Below are positions 1 to 9,177 of a stretch of DNA of 29,426 nucleotides, one piece after another. The position numbers were made by a program, and so were the translations under genes. How positions within the stretch are numbered: the first letter of the stretch is position 1; each line of letters begins with the position of its first letter. The stretch covers positions 107,507-136,932 of the forward strand of contig MNCI01013699.1 of NCBI GenBank assembly GCA_015680685.1, given 5' to 3'. The notes beneath the pieces were generated by a model. It had not been told where the DNA came from. It saw only the letters and a list, made by a program, of their open reading frames with translations, and did not search any database. The stretch is from Gnetum montanum (lineage: Eukaryota; Streptophyta; Gnetopsida; Gnetales; Gnetaceae).

Positions 1-2135
1 ATAGAGTCACTTGGAGAAATCGGCTGCTGCACATAATATCCATAAGGGTCAAGCTGCCGGTAAGGGTACTAATGTTTCAGCGATGGCATCCCTGATGACT
101 GTGGGTATTGCCACTGCTGCTGCTATCTGATGGGCTATGGTGGAGTCCCACTTGGATAATACGTTAAGGGTTGGTGGAACTGCCTTGGGTTACCTTGTGA
201 ATAAGGTAACCTTCAGGGTGTTTGCCGCTGGTTGAGTCTTGGATTAAGCGCATACACCCCAGACTCTTGTAGATGTGAGATGATGGGGCAACATCCCTTA
301 GGATGGTCATAGTGGTAGATCTCACATCCACCGTCATCGTCTATGTTGGAGTCCATAGCCACATCGGAGTTAGTGATTTTCCCCTTACCCTTATTATGTG
401 CAGGGCTTAAATCTCTCCACTTTTTCTTACCTTTGTCACTACTTTGTTCTACCTTAGACTCTTCTACAATTTTTAAGACAGTTTCAATTTTAGAGTCTAA
501 GGAACTCCATACATCGTCTACCTTAGCTGTTATTTCTGTTGTTAATTTTTGGGTTGGAAAGGTTTTCTGGTTCACCAACTCTTCGAGTGGTAACTCATCC
601 TATTCATTACAAAATTTCACTCCCTTTTTTTGAAGGGAGGGATCGCAGTTGTATTCTTCCACACTTTCCCTTTTGCGTAGCTCACCTTCTTCTTTTGCTA
701 CTTGTTCCAACAAGCTATGCACTTCATGGGCTCTAGGTTATGAGAGTCTCCCTTAGGCATAAGTCCCAAGGGTTCTTCTAGTTTCATGCCTTAGCCCATC
801 CACGATGTGGTGAAGTTAATCCCGTTGAGCATACCCATGGCCCAGGCAACGATGTAACAATGTGTAATAGCGGGCCATGGCAACATCCAAGGATTCATGA
901 GTACCTTGCTTCCAACCTTGGATCTACTTATGCAAATTGGACACTCTAGAGTACATTTGATACTTTTCGTTGAATAGTTCTAGCATCGTACTCCACCTCT
1001 TGATGGTTTCTGGTTCTAAGGATCGGTACCAGCTCTCTGCTTCCTTGGTGAGTGTCCTTGGGAACAACTTAAGTTTTTTCGACTCATTTTCTATATTCTG
1101 CAAGGCACAGGCATTATGGAATTCCTGTAAATGATTTTGCGAATCAGCCTTGTATCCCCCTTCAAATCGTGGGATATTGTTCATGTCTAAACGTTTGATC
1201 CGACTATCTTTTAAATGCCTTGTGGGAATCCTAACTGCCTCTGTTATGTTAAGCATACTTCGGGTTGTGAGTAGGGGCTCATCATGATCCTCTCTTTCAT
1301 GATGCCTGTGATGTCTATGTTGTTCCCGACTCTCCCTATGTCCTTACCCTTGTCCTCTCTCTCGACTTTCCCGTTGAGGTCTTTCATCCTTCTTACCTTT
1401 ATCCTCACCTTTGTGTTCATGGTGGCTATGCCCAGATGTGGAAGGAGAGGGTGAGTGATGTGAAGAAGGGGAAGAAGAAGGGGAACCATTGCCGTGATGA
1501 TGTTTCCTATCTTCTCTTCTGCTGCTCTGGCCCTGATCGTGATGACAATCTAAGTGCCTGTCCTTAGCATGAGTGGTTGTTCCCTCTGTGAACAGTTGGT
1601 GTTCACGGGCATTAGAACCAAGGATATGTATCATTGATCATAGGTTCTGATACCGAATCTCCTCACCATTGTTAAGAGGGAAAACATCATTTGTTAAAGA
1701 ACCCGTGATAAGGGGTTCCTCATCTCCTATTTCACTAAGGACGTGCAGGGCTTTGCCCTTTAGAAAAGTATGTTGACTCTCCTACCTTAAGTCCCTCATA
1801 CGTTGGGCATCTATGGGATAATAATCCCTCATGTCAAAATCTTCCACAACGTATTCAGCATATAATTCTTGTATGCCAATCTGTGCTAAGGCACGAAAAA
1901 GCATGCAAGAGACTGATCGATCTGGGGGTAAGATTATGTTACATTGTAAATCTCTCCATCGTAGTTGTTCATCTTGATGAAGAATAAAAGTAAAATCTAG
2001 AATATACTCATCGGGATGAGTATAAACTATCTTGTATTGTTTAGGACTTGGCTGATTTTGGTTATGTGTTTTATGTTGCCGACTGTCTCGTGTATGGTCC
2101 TTAGGTGGTGAGTTGCTCTTATGAGAAGAAGGCAT
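1..2135 (-). pseudogene. Decayed gag of LTR retrotransposon copy A (partial)
   Basis: This is the structural Gag polyprotein frame of element A, which packages retrotransposon RNA in cytoplasmic particles. One reading frame runs from an ATG at 2135 to the left window edge, broken by roughly ten stop codons (for example 1782-1784, 1344-1346 and 924-926) and no frameshift that I could find. The N-terminal part has an LDFTFILHQDE motif near residues 45-60. It is followed by a Ser/His/Arg-rich linker and a retrotransposon Gag core with a WYRSLE motif near residue 370. A zinc-knuckle-like motif lies at residues 604-616, with Tyr in place of the second Cys (codon 315-317). Several stops align with glutamine in copy B. 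The ATG lies about 125 bases downstream of the primer-binding site, as expected for gag. The 3' part and the other LTR are off the window. Confidence 0.8.
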
Positions 2136-2261
2136 TTTGATTTATCGGTGTGATAATTTCATCATTATATAATTTTTCTATTAATCAACCCGAAGGTTCG
2201 TTAAGGCTCACAACAATGTGAGTGATATCCTTTATGTTCTATTCGGCACACAAACACTTAG

Positions 2262-2279
2262 TCCCTGGCAACAGCGCCA
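2262..2279 (-). other. Primer-binding site, tRNA-Asp type (copy A)
   Basis: Read on the plus strand this is TCCCTGGCAACAGCGCCA. It differs by two transitions from the plant tRNA-Asp 3' end as I recall it, TCCCCGGCAACGGCGCCA. It sits one base inside the LTR end, as expected for minus-strand priming, and fixes the element's orientation as minus. Confidence 0.8.
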
Positions 2280-2280
2280 A

Positions 2281-3194
2281 TGATGAATGGCGAGGTACCC
2301 CTACACTCAACCATACAAAATGAGCGTAGCATGCACGATCTGATCGAACTCCACAAACTAAATGCCTACATGCCCCATGGAACACTTGGGGTTAATCATT
2401 CGTTGTCTTCCCAGACTTACTTGTAGTTGTCAAGGTGTATGGTTAAGTAAGTCCGAGGTATATGTTTTTTATAATCTTTTCTGGTTTTATCTCCTATGCT
2501 ATCGAGGTGAAGGGTTGAGAAACTAACTAACTCTAACTAATGACTAAGTCTAAATTAACTAGCATCAGCATCTGTTCCCACTTACCGTACACACCCTGAA
2601 CTATGCAACTATGGCTACCAAACGCTAATCATTACTGGGATCACCACACGTAACGCACGTGCTCGAAGTGGTCGTACTAAGGCACTTAACTAGCATAAAC
2701 GTGATAAGCATACGTTCCTTGGCTATCCGTACACATCCTTGAATGCTCGTAACCAAGTCGTACTTATCCCATGTTCTAGGAGTTGAAGGTGAGAGAGACT
2801 AATCACAATGAGCAGCCGATTCCTTGATTAACCTTACACATTCTTCAATGATTGTAATCAAGTCATACTCATGCCATGCTACTGCAAGTAATAAATAATA
2901 GGTAGGAAATAACATGTAATAAACCTATTCCATGTACTGCAAGGTTTATCCACAAAGATCGTCTTTATTGCCGTACACAACTTACCTTGAGGTACAAAGC
3001 TGCTCGAATAAAGATCCGTTTACTTGGGGACTCCTACTGCGAGCACATGGAAAATAATCTATCTATGGAGTGATCAATCTGCCATAGTTTCCCTACTTCT
3101 AGCCTAGGATGAGGAATAAGGGGAGTGCCACCTCTTATTTATAGATTTGGTGGCAGACCGTGATATCATGGCTTGTGCATATCGCGTCTCATCA
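2281..3194 (-). repeat. 5' LTR of copy A
   Basis: This 914-bp LTR begins TGATGA and ends TCATCA on the plus strand, a 6-bp inverted repeat typical of LTR ends. It shares blocks with the other five LTRs, such as GGTACCCCTACACTCAACC near one end and CTCTTATTTATAG near the other. A TATA-like box (reverse complement of 3132-3144) lies near its 5' end. Directly after 3194 the sequence resumes inside the gag of copy B, which suggests that A was inserted into B. Confidence 0.8.
3132..3188 (-). promoter_or_regulatory. LTR A promoter: TATA-like box and reduced GATATC cluster
   Basis: A TATAAATAAGAG-type box (plus 3132-3144, read in reverse) is preceded on the minus strand by one GATATC and one partial ATATCGCG. 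This is the poorest version of the motif cluster seen in the other LTRs. Confidence 0.5.
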
Positions 3195-4868
3195 TTCATC
3201 TAAGGAGTTCCACATTTGATCTACTTTTGTCGATAATTCTAATGCAAATTTTTGAATGGGCAAATTCTTTCTATTCACCATCTCTTCAAGCAATGACTCT
3301 TCTTCATCTTCGCAAAATCTAATTTCCTTCTTTTAGAGGGAAGCATCTCTGTTGTACTTCTCTGCACTTTCTCTTTTTCTCAACTCATCTTCCTCCTTGG
3401 AAACTTGCTCCAACAATCTTTGTATTTGATGGGCTCTGAGCTTAGATAGCCTTCCTTGGGCATAAGTCCCAAGGGTTCTTCGCGTTTCGTACCTAAGCCC
3501 ATCTACGAGATGGCGTAGTTGTTCCTTTTGCAAGTAATCATGGCCTAGGAAATGATGTAATAATGAATAATATCGACCCATGGTAGCATCCAAGGGTTCA
3601 TGTACTCCTTGTTTCCATCCTTGGATTTGCTTACACATGTTGGACACTCGGGAGTATGTTTGATACTTATTATTGAATAGCTCTAACATGGTACTCCATC
3701 AACAAATGGATTCCAATTCTAAGGACCAGTACCAACTTTCTACTTCCTTAATCAGTGTCCATGGAAATAACTTTAGCTTTTGCCACTCATTTTCTATATT
3801 TTTCAAGGCACATGTATTGTGGAATGCTTGTATATTGTTTTGAGGATCAGCATTGTATCCTCCTTCAAATCGTGGGATGTTATTCATGTCTAGTATTTTG
3901 ATCCTACTATCTTTCTGGTGCCTTGTTGGGATCCTAACAGCCTTTGTTATATCCAACATACTTCAGATGGTGAGTAGGGATTCATCATGATGATGTTGTT
4001 CATGGCGTCTATGATGCCTATGCTATTCCCTACTCTCCCTTCTTTCATGATGTGTCTCTCTAGAATGCCTTTGTCCCCTTTCTATACTATTTTGTTAGTG
4101 ATTTCTATTTCGCTTACCATCATCCTCATGGTCTTTCCCTTTGCGATTGTGTTCAGATCTTAAAGAAGAGGGGGAAGAAGATGATGAAGGTGAAGAGGAA
4201 GGAGGACTGGCACCATAACAGTGCCTTTCACCTTCTCTTTGGTGGTCACGGCCTTGGTCGTGGTTACGATCAGAATGTCCATCATTGTCATGCATTCATG
4301 TTCCTTTTACGGACCCTTTGTGTCTGTTGGTACCAAAACCTAGGTTATGAATAGTTGAGTGAAGATTTTGATACACAACTCCTTGACCGAAGTCAACAAG
4401 AGGAACATCATTTTGTGGAAAACCTCCCAAGACAGGTTCACCACCCTCGTTTTCACTTAGGACATATGGGACATCCTAAGATCTCTTCCCTTTCACAAAT
4501 TTGTAATGTCTCTCTTGTTGTAGATCTCTCTAGCGTTGTCCCTCTGTGGGTCGATAATCTCTTGAATCTTGCTCATGCACAATGTACTCTAACTGTAAGT
4601 GTTGCATACCAATTCGTGTAAGAGCACGAAAAATCATGCTCAGAATCGAGTGATCGAGAGGTAGCACTCTGTTACCTTCTAAATCACATCATCACATTTG
4701 TTCATCCTAGTGGAGGATAAAGGTAAAGTCTAGTATATACTCATCAGGATGAACGTATACCATGTGAAACTATTGGAGCACTGGCAAATCATCATGTGTA
4801 CCCTACCTCCAATTATTCATGGTGTCGAACCTAGTCGGTGAAGCACTCTCATAAGAAGAAGGAAACAT
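3195..4868 (-). pseudogene. Decayed gag of LTR retrotransposon copy B, truncated
   Basis: This is a second Gag pseudogene, homologous to that of copy A. The ATG is at 4868. Open stretches at 4295-4095, 3959-3699 and 3689-3333 all lie in the same frame. The longest of them carries the Gag core, with YQTYSRVSN, KQIQGWKQG and LRHLVDGLRYETRRTLG motifs. The N-terminal part retains the HPDEYILDFTFILH motif but has several stops. Homology to copy A stops at 3195-3200, before the zinc-knuckle region, where the LTR of copy A begins. B was therefore probably split by A, and its missing part should lie left of this window. Confidence 0.75.
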
Positions 4869-4985
4869 GATTGATTATTCAGTGTGTGATACCCTTTTTC
4901 AGTGATTGTAGGATAGTTAACTCTAACGATTCATTCCAACGATGGAAGGATTTCCTAAGTTCTAATCAACACACAAACAAAAAAA

Positions 4986-5003
4986 TCCTTGGCAACGGTG
5001 CCA
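4986..5003 (-). other. Primer-binding site, tRNA-Asp type (copy B)
   Basis: The plus-strand text is TCCTTGGCAACGGTGCCA, three C-to-T differences from the recalled plant tRNA-Asp 3' end. It lies one base from the LTR start at 5005, confirming a minus-strand element. Confidence 0.8.
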
Positions 5004-5004
5004 A

Positions 5005-5856
5005 TGATGAGTGACAAGGTACCCCTACACCCAACCATACAAATACGAGCGTTCATGCATGATCCAGTTGAACTTCGAGGATTAAGTGCTTATGCACCTA
5101 CATGGAACAAGGATGAGTTATGCAGTCATTGTCTTCCCAAGCTTACTTGTAAGGCATAATTGTATGGTTAAGTAAACTCGAGATATATGATTTTTATGTG
5201 TTTTTTATATTTTCTATCTTGGTCTTCTAAGTGTGTGCAATGAAAAGATTTAATTAACTAATGTGTTTTGTAACTCTAATGTGAATCAAATTCTAATACC
5301 AGCATCTGTTTCCACTCTCAAGACACATCTTGAACCAATGTAACACTACTAGGATTACCAAACACTAGTCATTACTAGGTTACCAAGTGTTCCACGTATG
5401 TTCGAAGTGGTCGTGCTAAGTGTGCTAATTCATTGGTAATTGATAATTAATAAGTCTATGAAATAACATTAAGTAACTATTAAAAGCATCAAATAATAGT
5501 AAATAACATGAAATGCAATAATTAAGCTATTCTAAATGTTGCAAGGTTTATCACAAAGTTCATCTTTATTTCCAGACACAAGGTGTTCTCATGTACACAA
5601 TTCTCAAATAAAGATCCATTCACTTTATGACTCCTACTGTGGGCACTTAAAAATAATTCTAACTCTAGAATACAAAAACTACAAGAGTTTGTCTAAGGGA
5701 CTAAAAAACTAATGCTCAAACCAAGTGCCCCTGTCTCTTATTTATAGGCAACAAGACAGGCTCTGATCTAGGAGATCTGATATCGCTTGGCCGATCTGAT
5801 ATTGCGTATTCGATATCGGGGGTTCGATATCAGGGATCTGATATCGTGACTCATCA
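5005..5856 (-). repeat. 5' LTR of copy B
   Basis: This 852-bp LTR is bounded by TGATGA and TCATCA. It is homologous along its length to the other LTRs but belongs to a different subfamily from the CD and E LTRs. It has the clearest promoter cluster of the family near its right end. The partner 3' LTR is not found within the window. Confidence 0.8.
5736..5850 (-). promoter_or_regulatory. LTR B promoter: TATA box with five GATATC-type sites upstream
   Basis: Read on the minus strand, the LTR starts TGATGAGTCAC. Within about 75 bases it then has four perfect GATATC palindromes and one GATATT, followed by the TATA-like CTATAAATAAGAG (plus 5736-5747). The position just upstream of the TATA box fits a U3 regulatory cluster. 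The binding factor is unknown. Confidence 0.6.
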
Positions 5857-6248
5857 ATAGAAAATAGGAGCAAAACTATGCTTTGAAATTGCTAAAATTA
5901 ATTTTTTAAAGTACCAAGCATAGGGAGCTAAGCATAGATAATCACTCAAGTAGAGGGGTCAAAACCTAGACTTTGCCATAATAAAGAAAGATTGCTAAAA
6001 TTTTATATGTGCCAAGATACAAGCAGGTCTACTCATCCCATGCATGGAACCTGAATCCAAGCATGAGTTTGCGATAATCCATAGCAAAGGGGAGGAGTAT
6101 ATCCCTTCCTCCTATGACAAAATAAAACTGACAAACTTCCACATATGCATGTTAGCCCAATTAATAGAAATGGATGACTTAAGTGAGGAAATTAGCTTGG
6201 AGAATCATCAGGGAAGCAAGATGAATTCAAGGCTAAATCAGAGCCCAA
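5857..6248. other. Unassigned intergenic DNA
   Basis: This is the flank of LTR B. A 71-codon plus-strand open frame starts at 6044, but I recognise no family and nothing corroborates it. The stretch otherwise shows no gene or known repeat. Confidence 0.4.
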
Positions 6249-6738
6249 ACCCACCTTAGAAATCCTAGAAATGAGATTTTAGATAACTTTTATAAATGCT
6301 TGTTTCAATTTATACATAGGAACCTACTGTCTACATTTGGATCATTTGCACAAAATGATCCTTGCACGTATTCTTTTCCAATTTTTATATTTGTGGCCAT
6401 TTTGTCTAAATAAATGCTACATTGTGCTCTTGATAAGTGGGTAATAAACCCTTTCCTCTAATGTAAGTACACCTTTTCCAATCTCCTTATTCTTTCCTAC
6501 TTGTATGTTTTACAGGTTTCAAGCTTTGCGGGGAAATCTTGGAGGTCAAGGAGATGTCTTGTCCAAAAGTTGGGACTATGCAGGAGATGTCTTAAATTTT
6601 GAGGAGATGTCTTGGTAGAATTGAGACTTCTCAAAGAAGATGTCTTGCCTTGTGAAGAGATTTCTTAGAGTAGACATTTTCCAAATTGAGAAGATGTCTT
6701 CCCCATGGAGGAGATATCTCCCAAAAATAGCAAACGTC
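6249..6738. repeat. Dispersed repeat R2, copy 1
   Basis: This sequence matches 18771-19257 inside the PPR intron almost continuously, starting at AAACCCACCTTAG. Its last 200 bases contain about seven degenerate copies of GGAGATGTCTTG spaced 20-35 bases apart (6547-6720). It may be part of an LTR from a different retrotransposon, but no termini, primer-binding site or coding sequence are visible to confirm that. Confidence 0.75.
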
Positions 6739-7471
6739 TTGGCCAAAAGTTGTGTTTTTGCAGAAAATGACCTAAGCAAGTCAGAAACAACTTAAGCATG
6801 TCAAAGAAAACCCAAGAAAGTCAAAGATGACCCATATGGTTGGGAAACTTTTGGAATTAACCATTCCATGTTGGGAAATAGTTGGGAGACAAAGGAAAAA
6901 AATGGAGACAACATGGGAACTCCAAGTTGAGTTTGTGAAAGGTTGCCCTAGGTTTTTATGTTATTTTTCTTAGTAAATAGGGTGGTTTTTTCTTGCATGT
7001 ACATGGTCAAAGAGTGAGAAGAGAAGTCTTGGTGAGAGCTCTTTAGTTGAGGAGAACTTGGCAAGAGTGTGATAGAGCACATCAAGTGAGTGTAGGTATG
7101 GTTGGAGATTCCAAATCAAGCCTTTTACCACTAGGCTAACACCTCATTGTTAATTTTCTTTCAAGAGAGTTTTTATGATTCTCTTTATAAAAAAACCCTT
7201 TAATAAAAGGTAAAAACTTGTGAGGACACTTTTGAATGAGGATAAGGCTTAATCCTTTTCTTATCTTAAAGAGGAGGATTTCTAGAATTGGTTGCAAGAA
7301 TAAAAACTTTAAAAGGAATCCCAAAACCATTAGGCTATTTTTTTTAAACGTGTTCACCCATGCTGGTGATTTAATGTATTTTGAAATTTTTAATTTTTAT
7401 TCATTCTTATAAGATTTCCCCTCTCCCCCTTCTTTCTATTACTTCAAAGTGATGAAAAATGTTAATTTGGA
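6739..7471. other. Unassigned repeat-like stretch with a tRNA-like fragment
   Basis: No gene is visible. At about 7107-7152 lies a fragment (CCACTAGGCTAACACCTCATTG) of the tRNA-like module found elsewhere in the window, here without a B box. The stretch is absent from the intron copy of the surrounding repeat. Confidence 0.4.
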
Positions 7472-7547
7472 GGTGTTATAACTCAAAATAAGTGAAACAT
7501 AGATACACCCCAAGATATAACTTTATATATCTTAGCATTGCCACTCG

Positions 7548-7600
7548 GAATTGAACCCATGACCTAGAGCTTCCAAATCAAGTGTCCTACCACTAAGCTA
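7548..7600 (-). other. tRNA-like Pol III boxes, left foldback arm
   Basis: On the minus strand TAGCTTAGTGG (plus 7590-7600) fits the A-box consensus TRGYNNARNNG, and GTTCAATTC (plus 7548-7556) fits the B-box core GWTCRANNC. The flanking stems do not give a clean cloverleaf, so this is a tRNA-derived relic, not a tRNA gene. Confidence 0.5.
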
Positions 7601-7673
7601 ATGTCTCATTGTTAACTAATTAATTATTTTTTTCTAAGTATTATTAAGTTTATCACATGTAACAATGAGGTGT

Positions 7674-7721
7674 TAGCCTAGCGGTAAGACTCTTGATTTT
7701 GAAGCTCCATAGGTTCAATTC
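7674..7721 (+). other. tRNA-like Pol III boxes, right foldback arm
   Basis: TAGCCTAGCGG (7674-7684) fits the A box. GTTCAATTC (7713-7721) fits the B box, 28 bases downstream. The T-arm is poorly paired, so a functional tRNA is unlikely. Confidence 0.5.
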
Positions 7722-7808
7722 TAGTAGGCAATGTTGAGTTATAGAGTTCTAATTGGACTATATATCTTAGGATGTACCCATGTTTCAATTATTTCAGGTT
7801 ATAACACC

Positions 7809-7965
7809 CCTATATGTAACAAAAAGATTTATCTTGAATTAGCACATATGAGCTATGCAATGTGGGATAGGTGACTTAAGTGGTTAGTTCATTATCTCGT
7901 TAAGAGATTGTCAATTTTACAATTAAGGCATGGTTATATTCCTATATAATTCTTCCAATGTATCA
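7809..7965. repeat. Dispersed repeat R3, copy 1
   Basis: This stretch matches 19260-19425 in the PPR intron (for example ATGAGCTATGCAATGTGGGA) and more weakly 24405-24510. In two places it directly follows a foldback element. A stretch GACTTAAGTGGTTAG resembles a tRNA D-arm only loosely. Confidence 0.65.
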
Positions 7966-8152
7966 TGTTGGTTTCTCTCATCTCTCCCCTCCAACCTTGA
8001 CGTTGAGGTATCTTATGAGCTATAACAATTAGTACAATGCATTGCATGTCTGCTTTCCACTCCCCACCTATCCTTGAGGCATTTGATAAGGTCTAATCAG
8101 TATATTGTCTATGGCAACTCATTTGGTATTGGGGGGTTCTTGAATTCTCGAT

Positions 8153-8977
8153 TGATTAGTGGTGAGGTACCCCTACACTCAACCATACAAATACGAGTGT
8201 TTCACGTATGATCCGGTCAAACTCCACAAATAGGCTAGTTGTGGTATCGAGATAGTTACTTGTTGATCGCAGTTCACTATCTTCCCACCTGGACTAGTAT
8301 TTGCTTTGTCATGTATGGTTTAGTCCAAAGTGAGGTGTATGATGTAGTTTCTAACCTAGTGCTACTCTTGGAGGCAATGGAAAATAACTTGTTAAGCTAA
8401 GAGGAAAAGTGAAAGAAAGAGTTAAGCTAGCCTAAGTGTGATGAGCATCCGTTCCTTAATCATCTGTACACATCTTGGACCTTGTGCACAACTACTATTG
8501 GTATTACCAAGCGCATGGCCTAGGTACGCTATTAGGATACCAAGTAGTCACACTTGAATGCTCGTGATTAAGTCATACTCATTCCAAGTTTGAGTTAGGG
8601 TGAAGAGATATTAACTATGAAAGCAATAAATAACAATAAAAATTAAATAATCAAACTAAGTGAATGCTGTAATGATGAAGTAATCTTGATCTATTTTCAG
8701 TCATGTGTGTGTCCAAGTACATCACACTCGACTAAAGGTGTCGTACAATTACAATCATCACACTATGGGCATGCACTAGGGGAAAGGGTTGAGAAGAAAA
8801 ACTAACAAAATGATCCTACTCTAATACTAAACTAACCTCTTTAACTCCTTGCGCATACATGTGTATTTATATATCTCGCATCTGATATCGCAAGCCAGGC
8901 CACAATATCGCGTATCTGATATCTCGTATGCAATATCGCAGGTGCAATATCGGGGCCTAATGAATCATGATTCATCA
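8153..8977 (-). repeat. 3' LTR of element CD
   Basis: This 825-bp LTR begins TGATTA (ancestral TGATGA) and ends TCATCA. It pairs with 16351-17179, with long identical tracts such as CTTCCCACCTGGACTAGTAT. It is immediately followed by a minus-strand polypurine tract, which marks it as the 3' LTR. Confidence 0.85.
8860..8955 (-). promoter_or_regulatory. LTR D promoter: TATA-like box and GATATC cluster
   Basis: Between 8882 and 8952 lie two GATATC sites and three CAATATCG sites. On the minus strand they are followed by the TATA-like sequence ATATATAAATACAC (plus 8862-8875). The layout is the same as in LTRs B, C and E. Confidence 0.55.
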
Positions 8978-8984
8978 TACCCCC
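8978..8984 (-). other. Polypurine tract of element CD
   Basis: On the minus strand GGGGGTA abuts the LTR start TGATGA. The same position in element E reads GGGGCTA. This is where plus-strand DNA synthesis would be primed. Confidence 0.65.
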
Positions 8985-9177
8985 ATGACTAAATGAAAAC
9001 TTATCCTCAACTAAAAAAAAATGAGAACAAGCTCCATTGATTACATAGTGGAGAGCTATGGGATTATTGACTGACTAGGAATTTATTCATGTCACAGTGG
9101 AGAATTGAATAGAACAAAATTGGGATATACACAAAAAAGAGAATACAAAATCACAAAATTACAAAATTTTGTGGAAC

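Larger units (their letters stand above)
7472..7808. repeat. Foldback element with tRNA-like arms
   Basis: Two arms of about 145 bases (7472-7617 and 7661-7808) are imperfect reverse complements separated by about 43 bases. The ends read GGTGTTATAAC and GTTATAACACC. Each arm contains a tRNA-like module with an A box and a B box in opposite orientation. It could be a MITE-like foldback element or two SINE-like heads joined in inverted orientation. No transposase is present. Confidence 0.7.

Noticed and set aside
343-736. Plus-strand open frames over the gag of copy A
   Set aside because: They are antisense to a homology-supported gag frame, are hydrophobic and low-complexity, and have no counterpart in copy B.
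5770-5850. GATATC cluster as a CRISPR-like array or satellite
   Set aside because: This is a plant genome; the sites are short palindromes with irregular spacing and unlike flanks.
6044-6259. 71-codon plus-strand frame as a gene
   Set aside because: No recognisable family, no homologue in the second R2 locus upstream of 18771, and it runs into a repeat.
7661-7735. A functional tRNA gene
   Set aside because: A and B boxes match, but the arms do not pair into a cloverleaf and the module recurs as a repeat.
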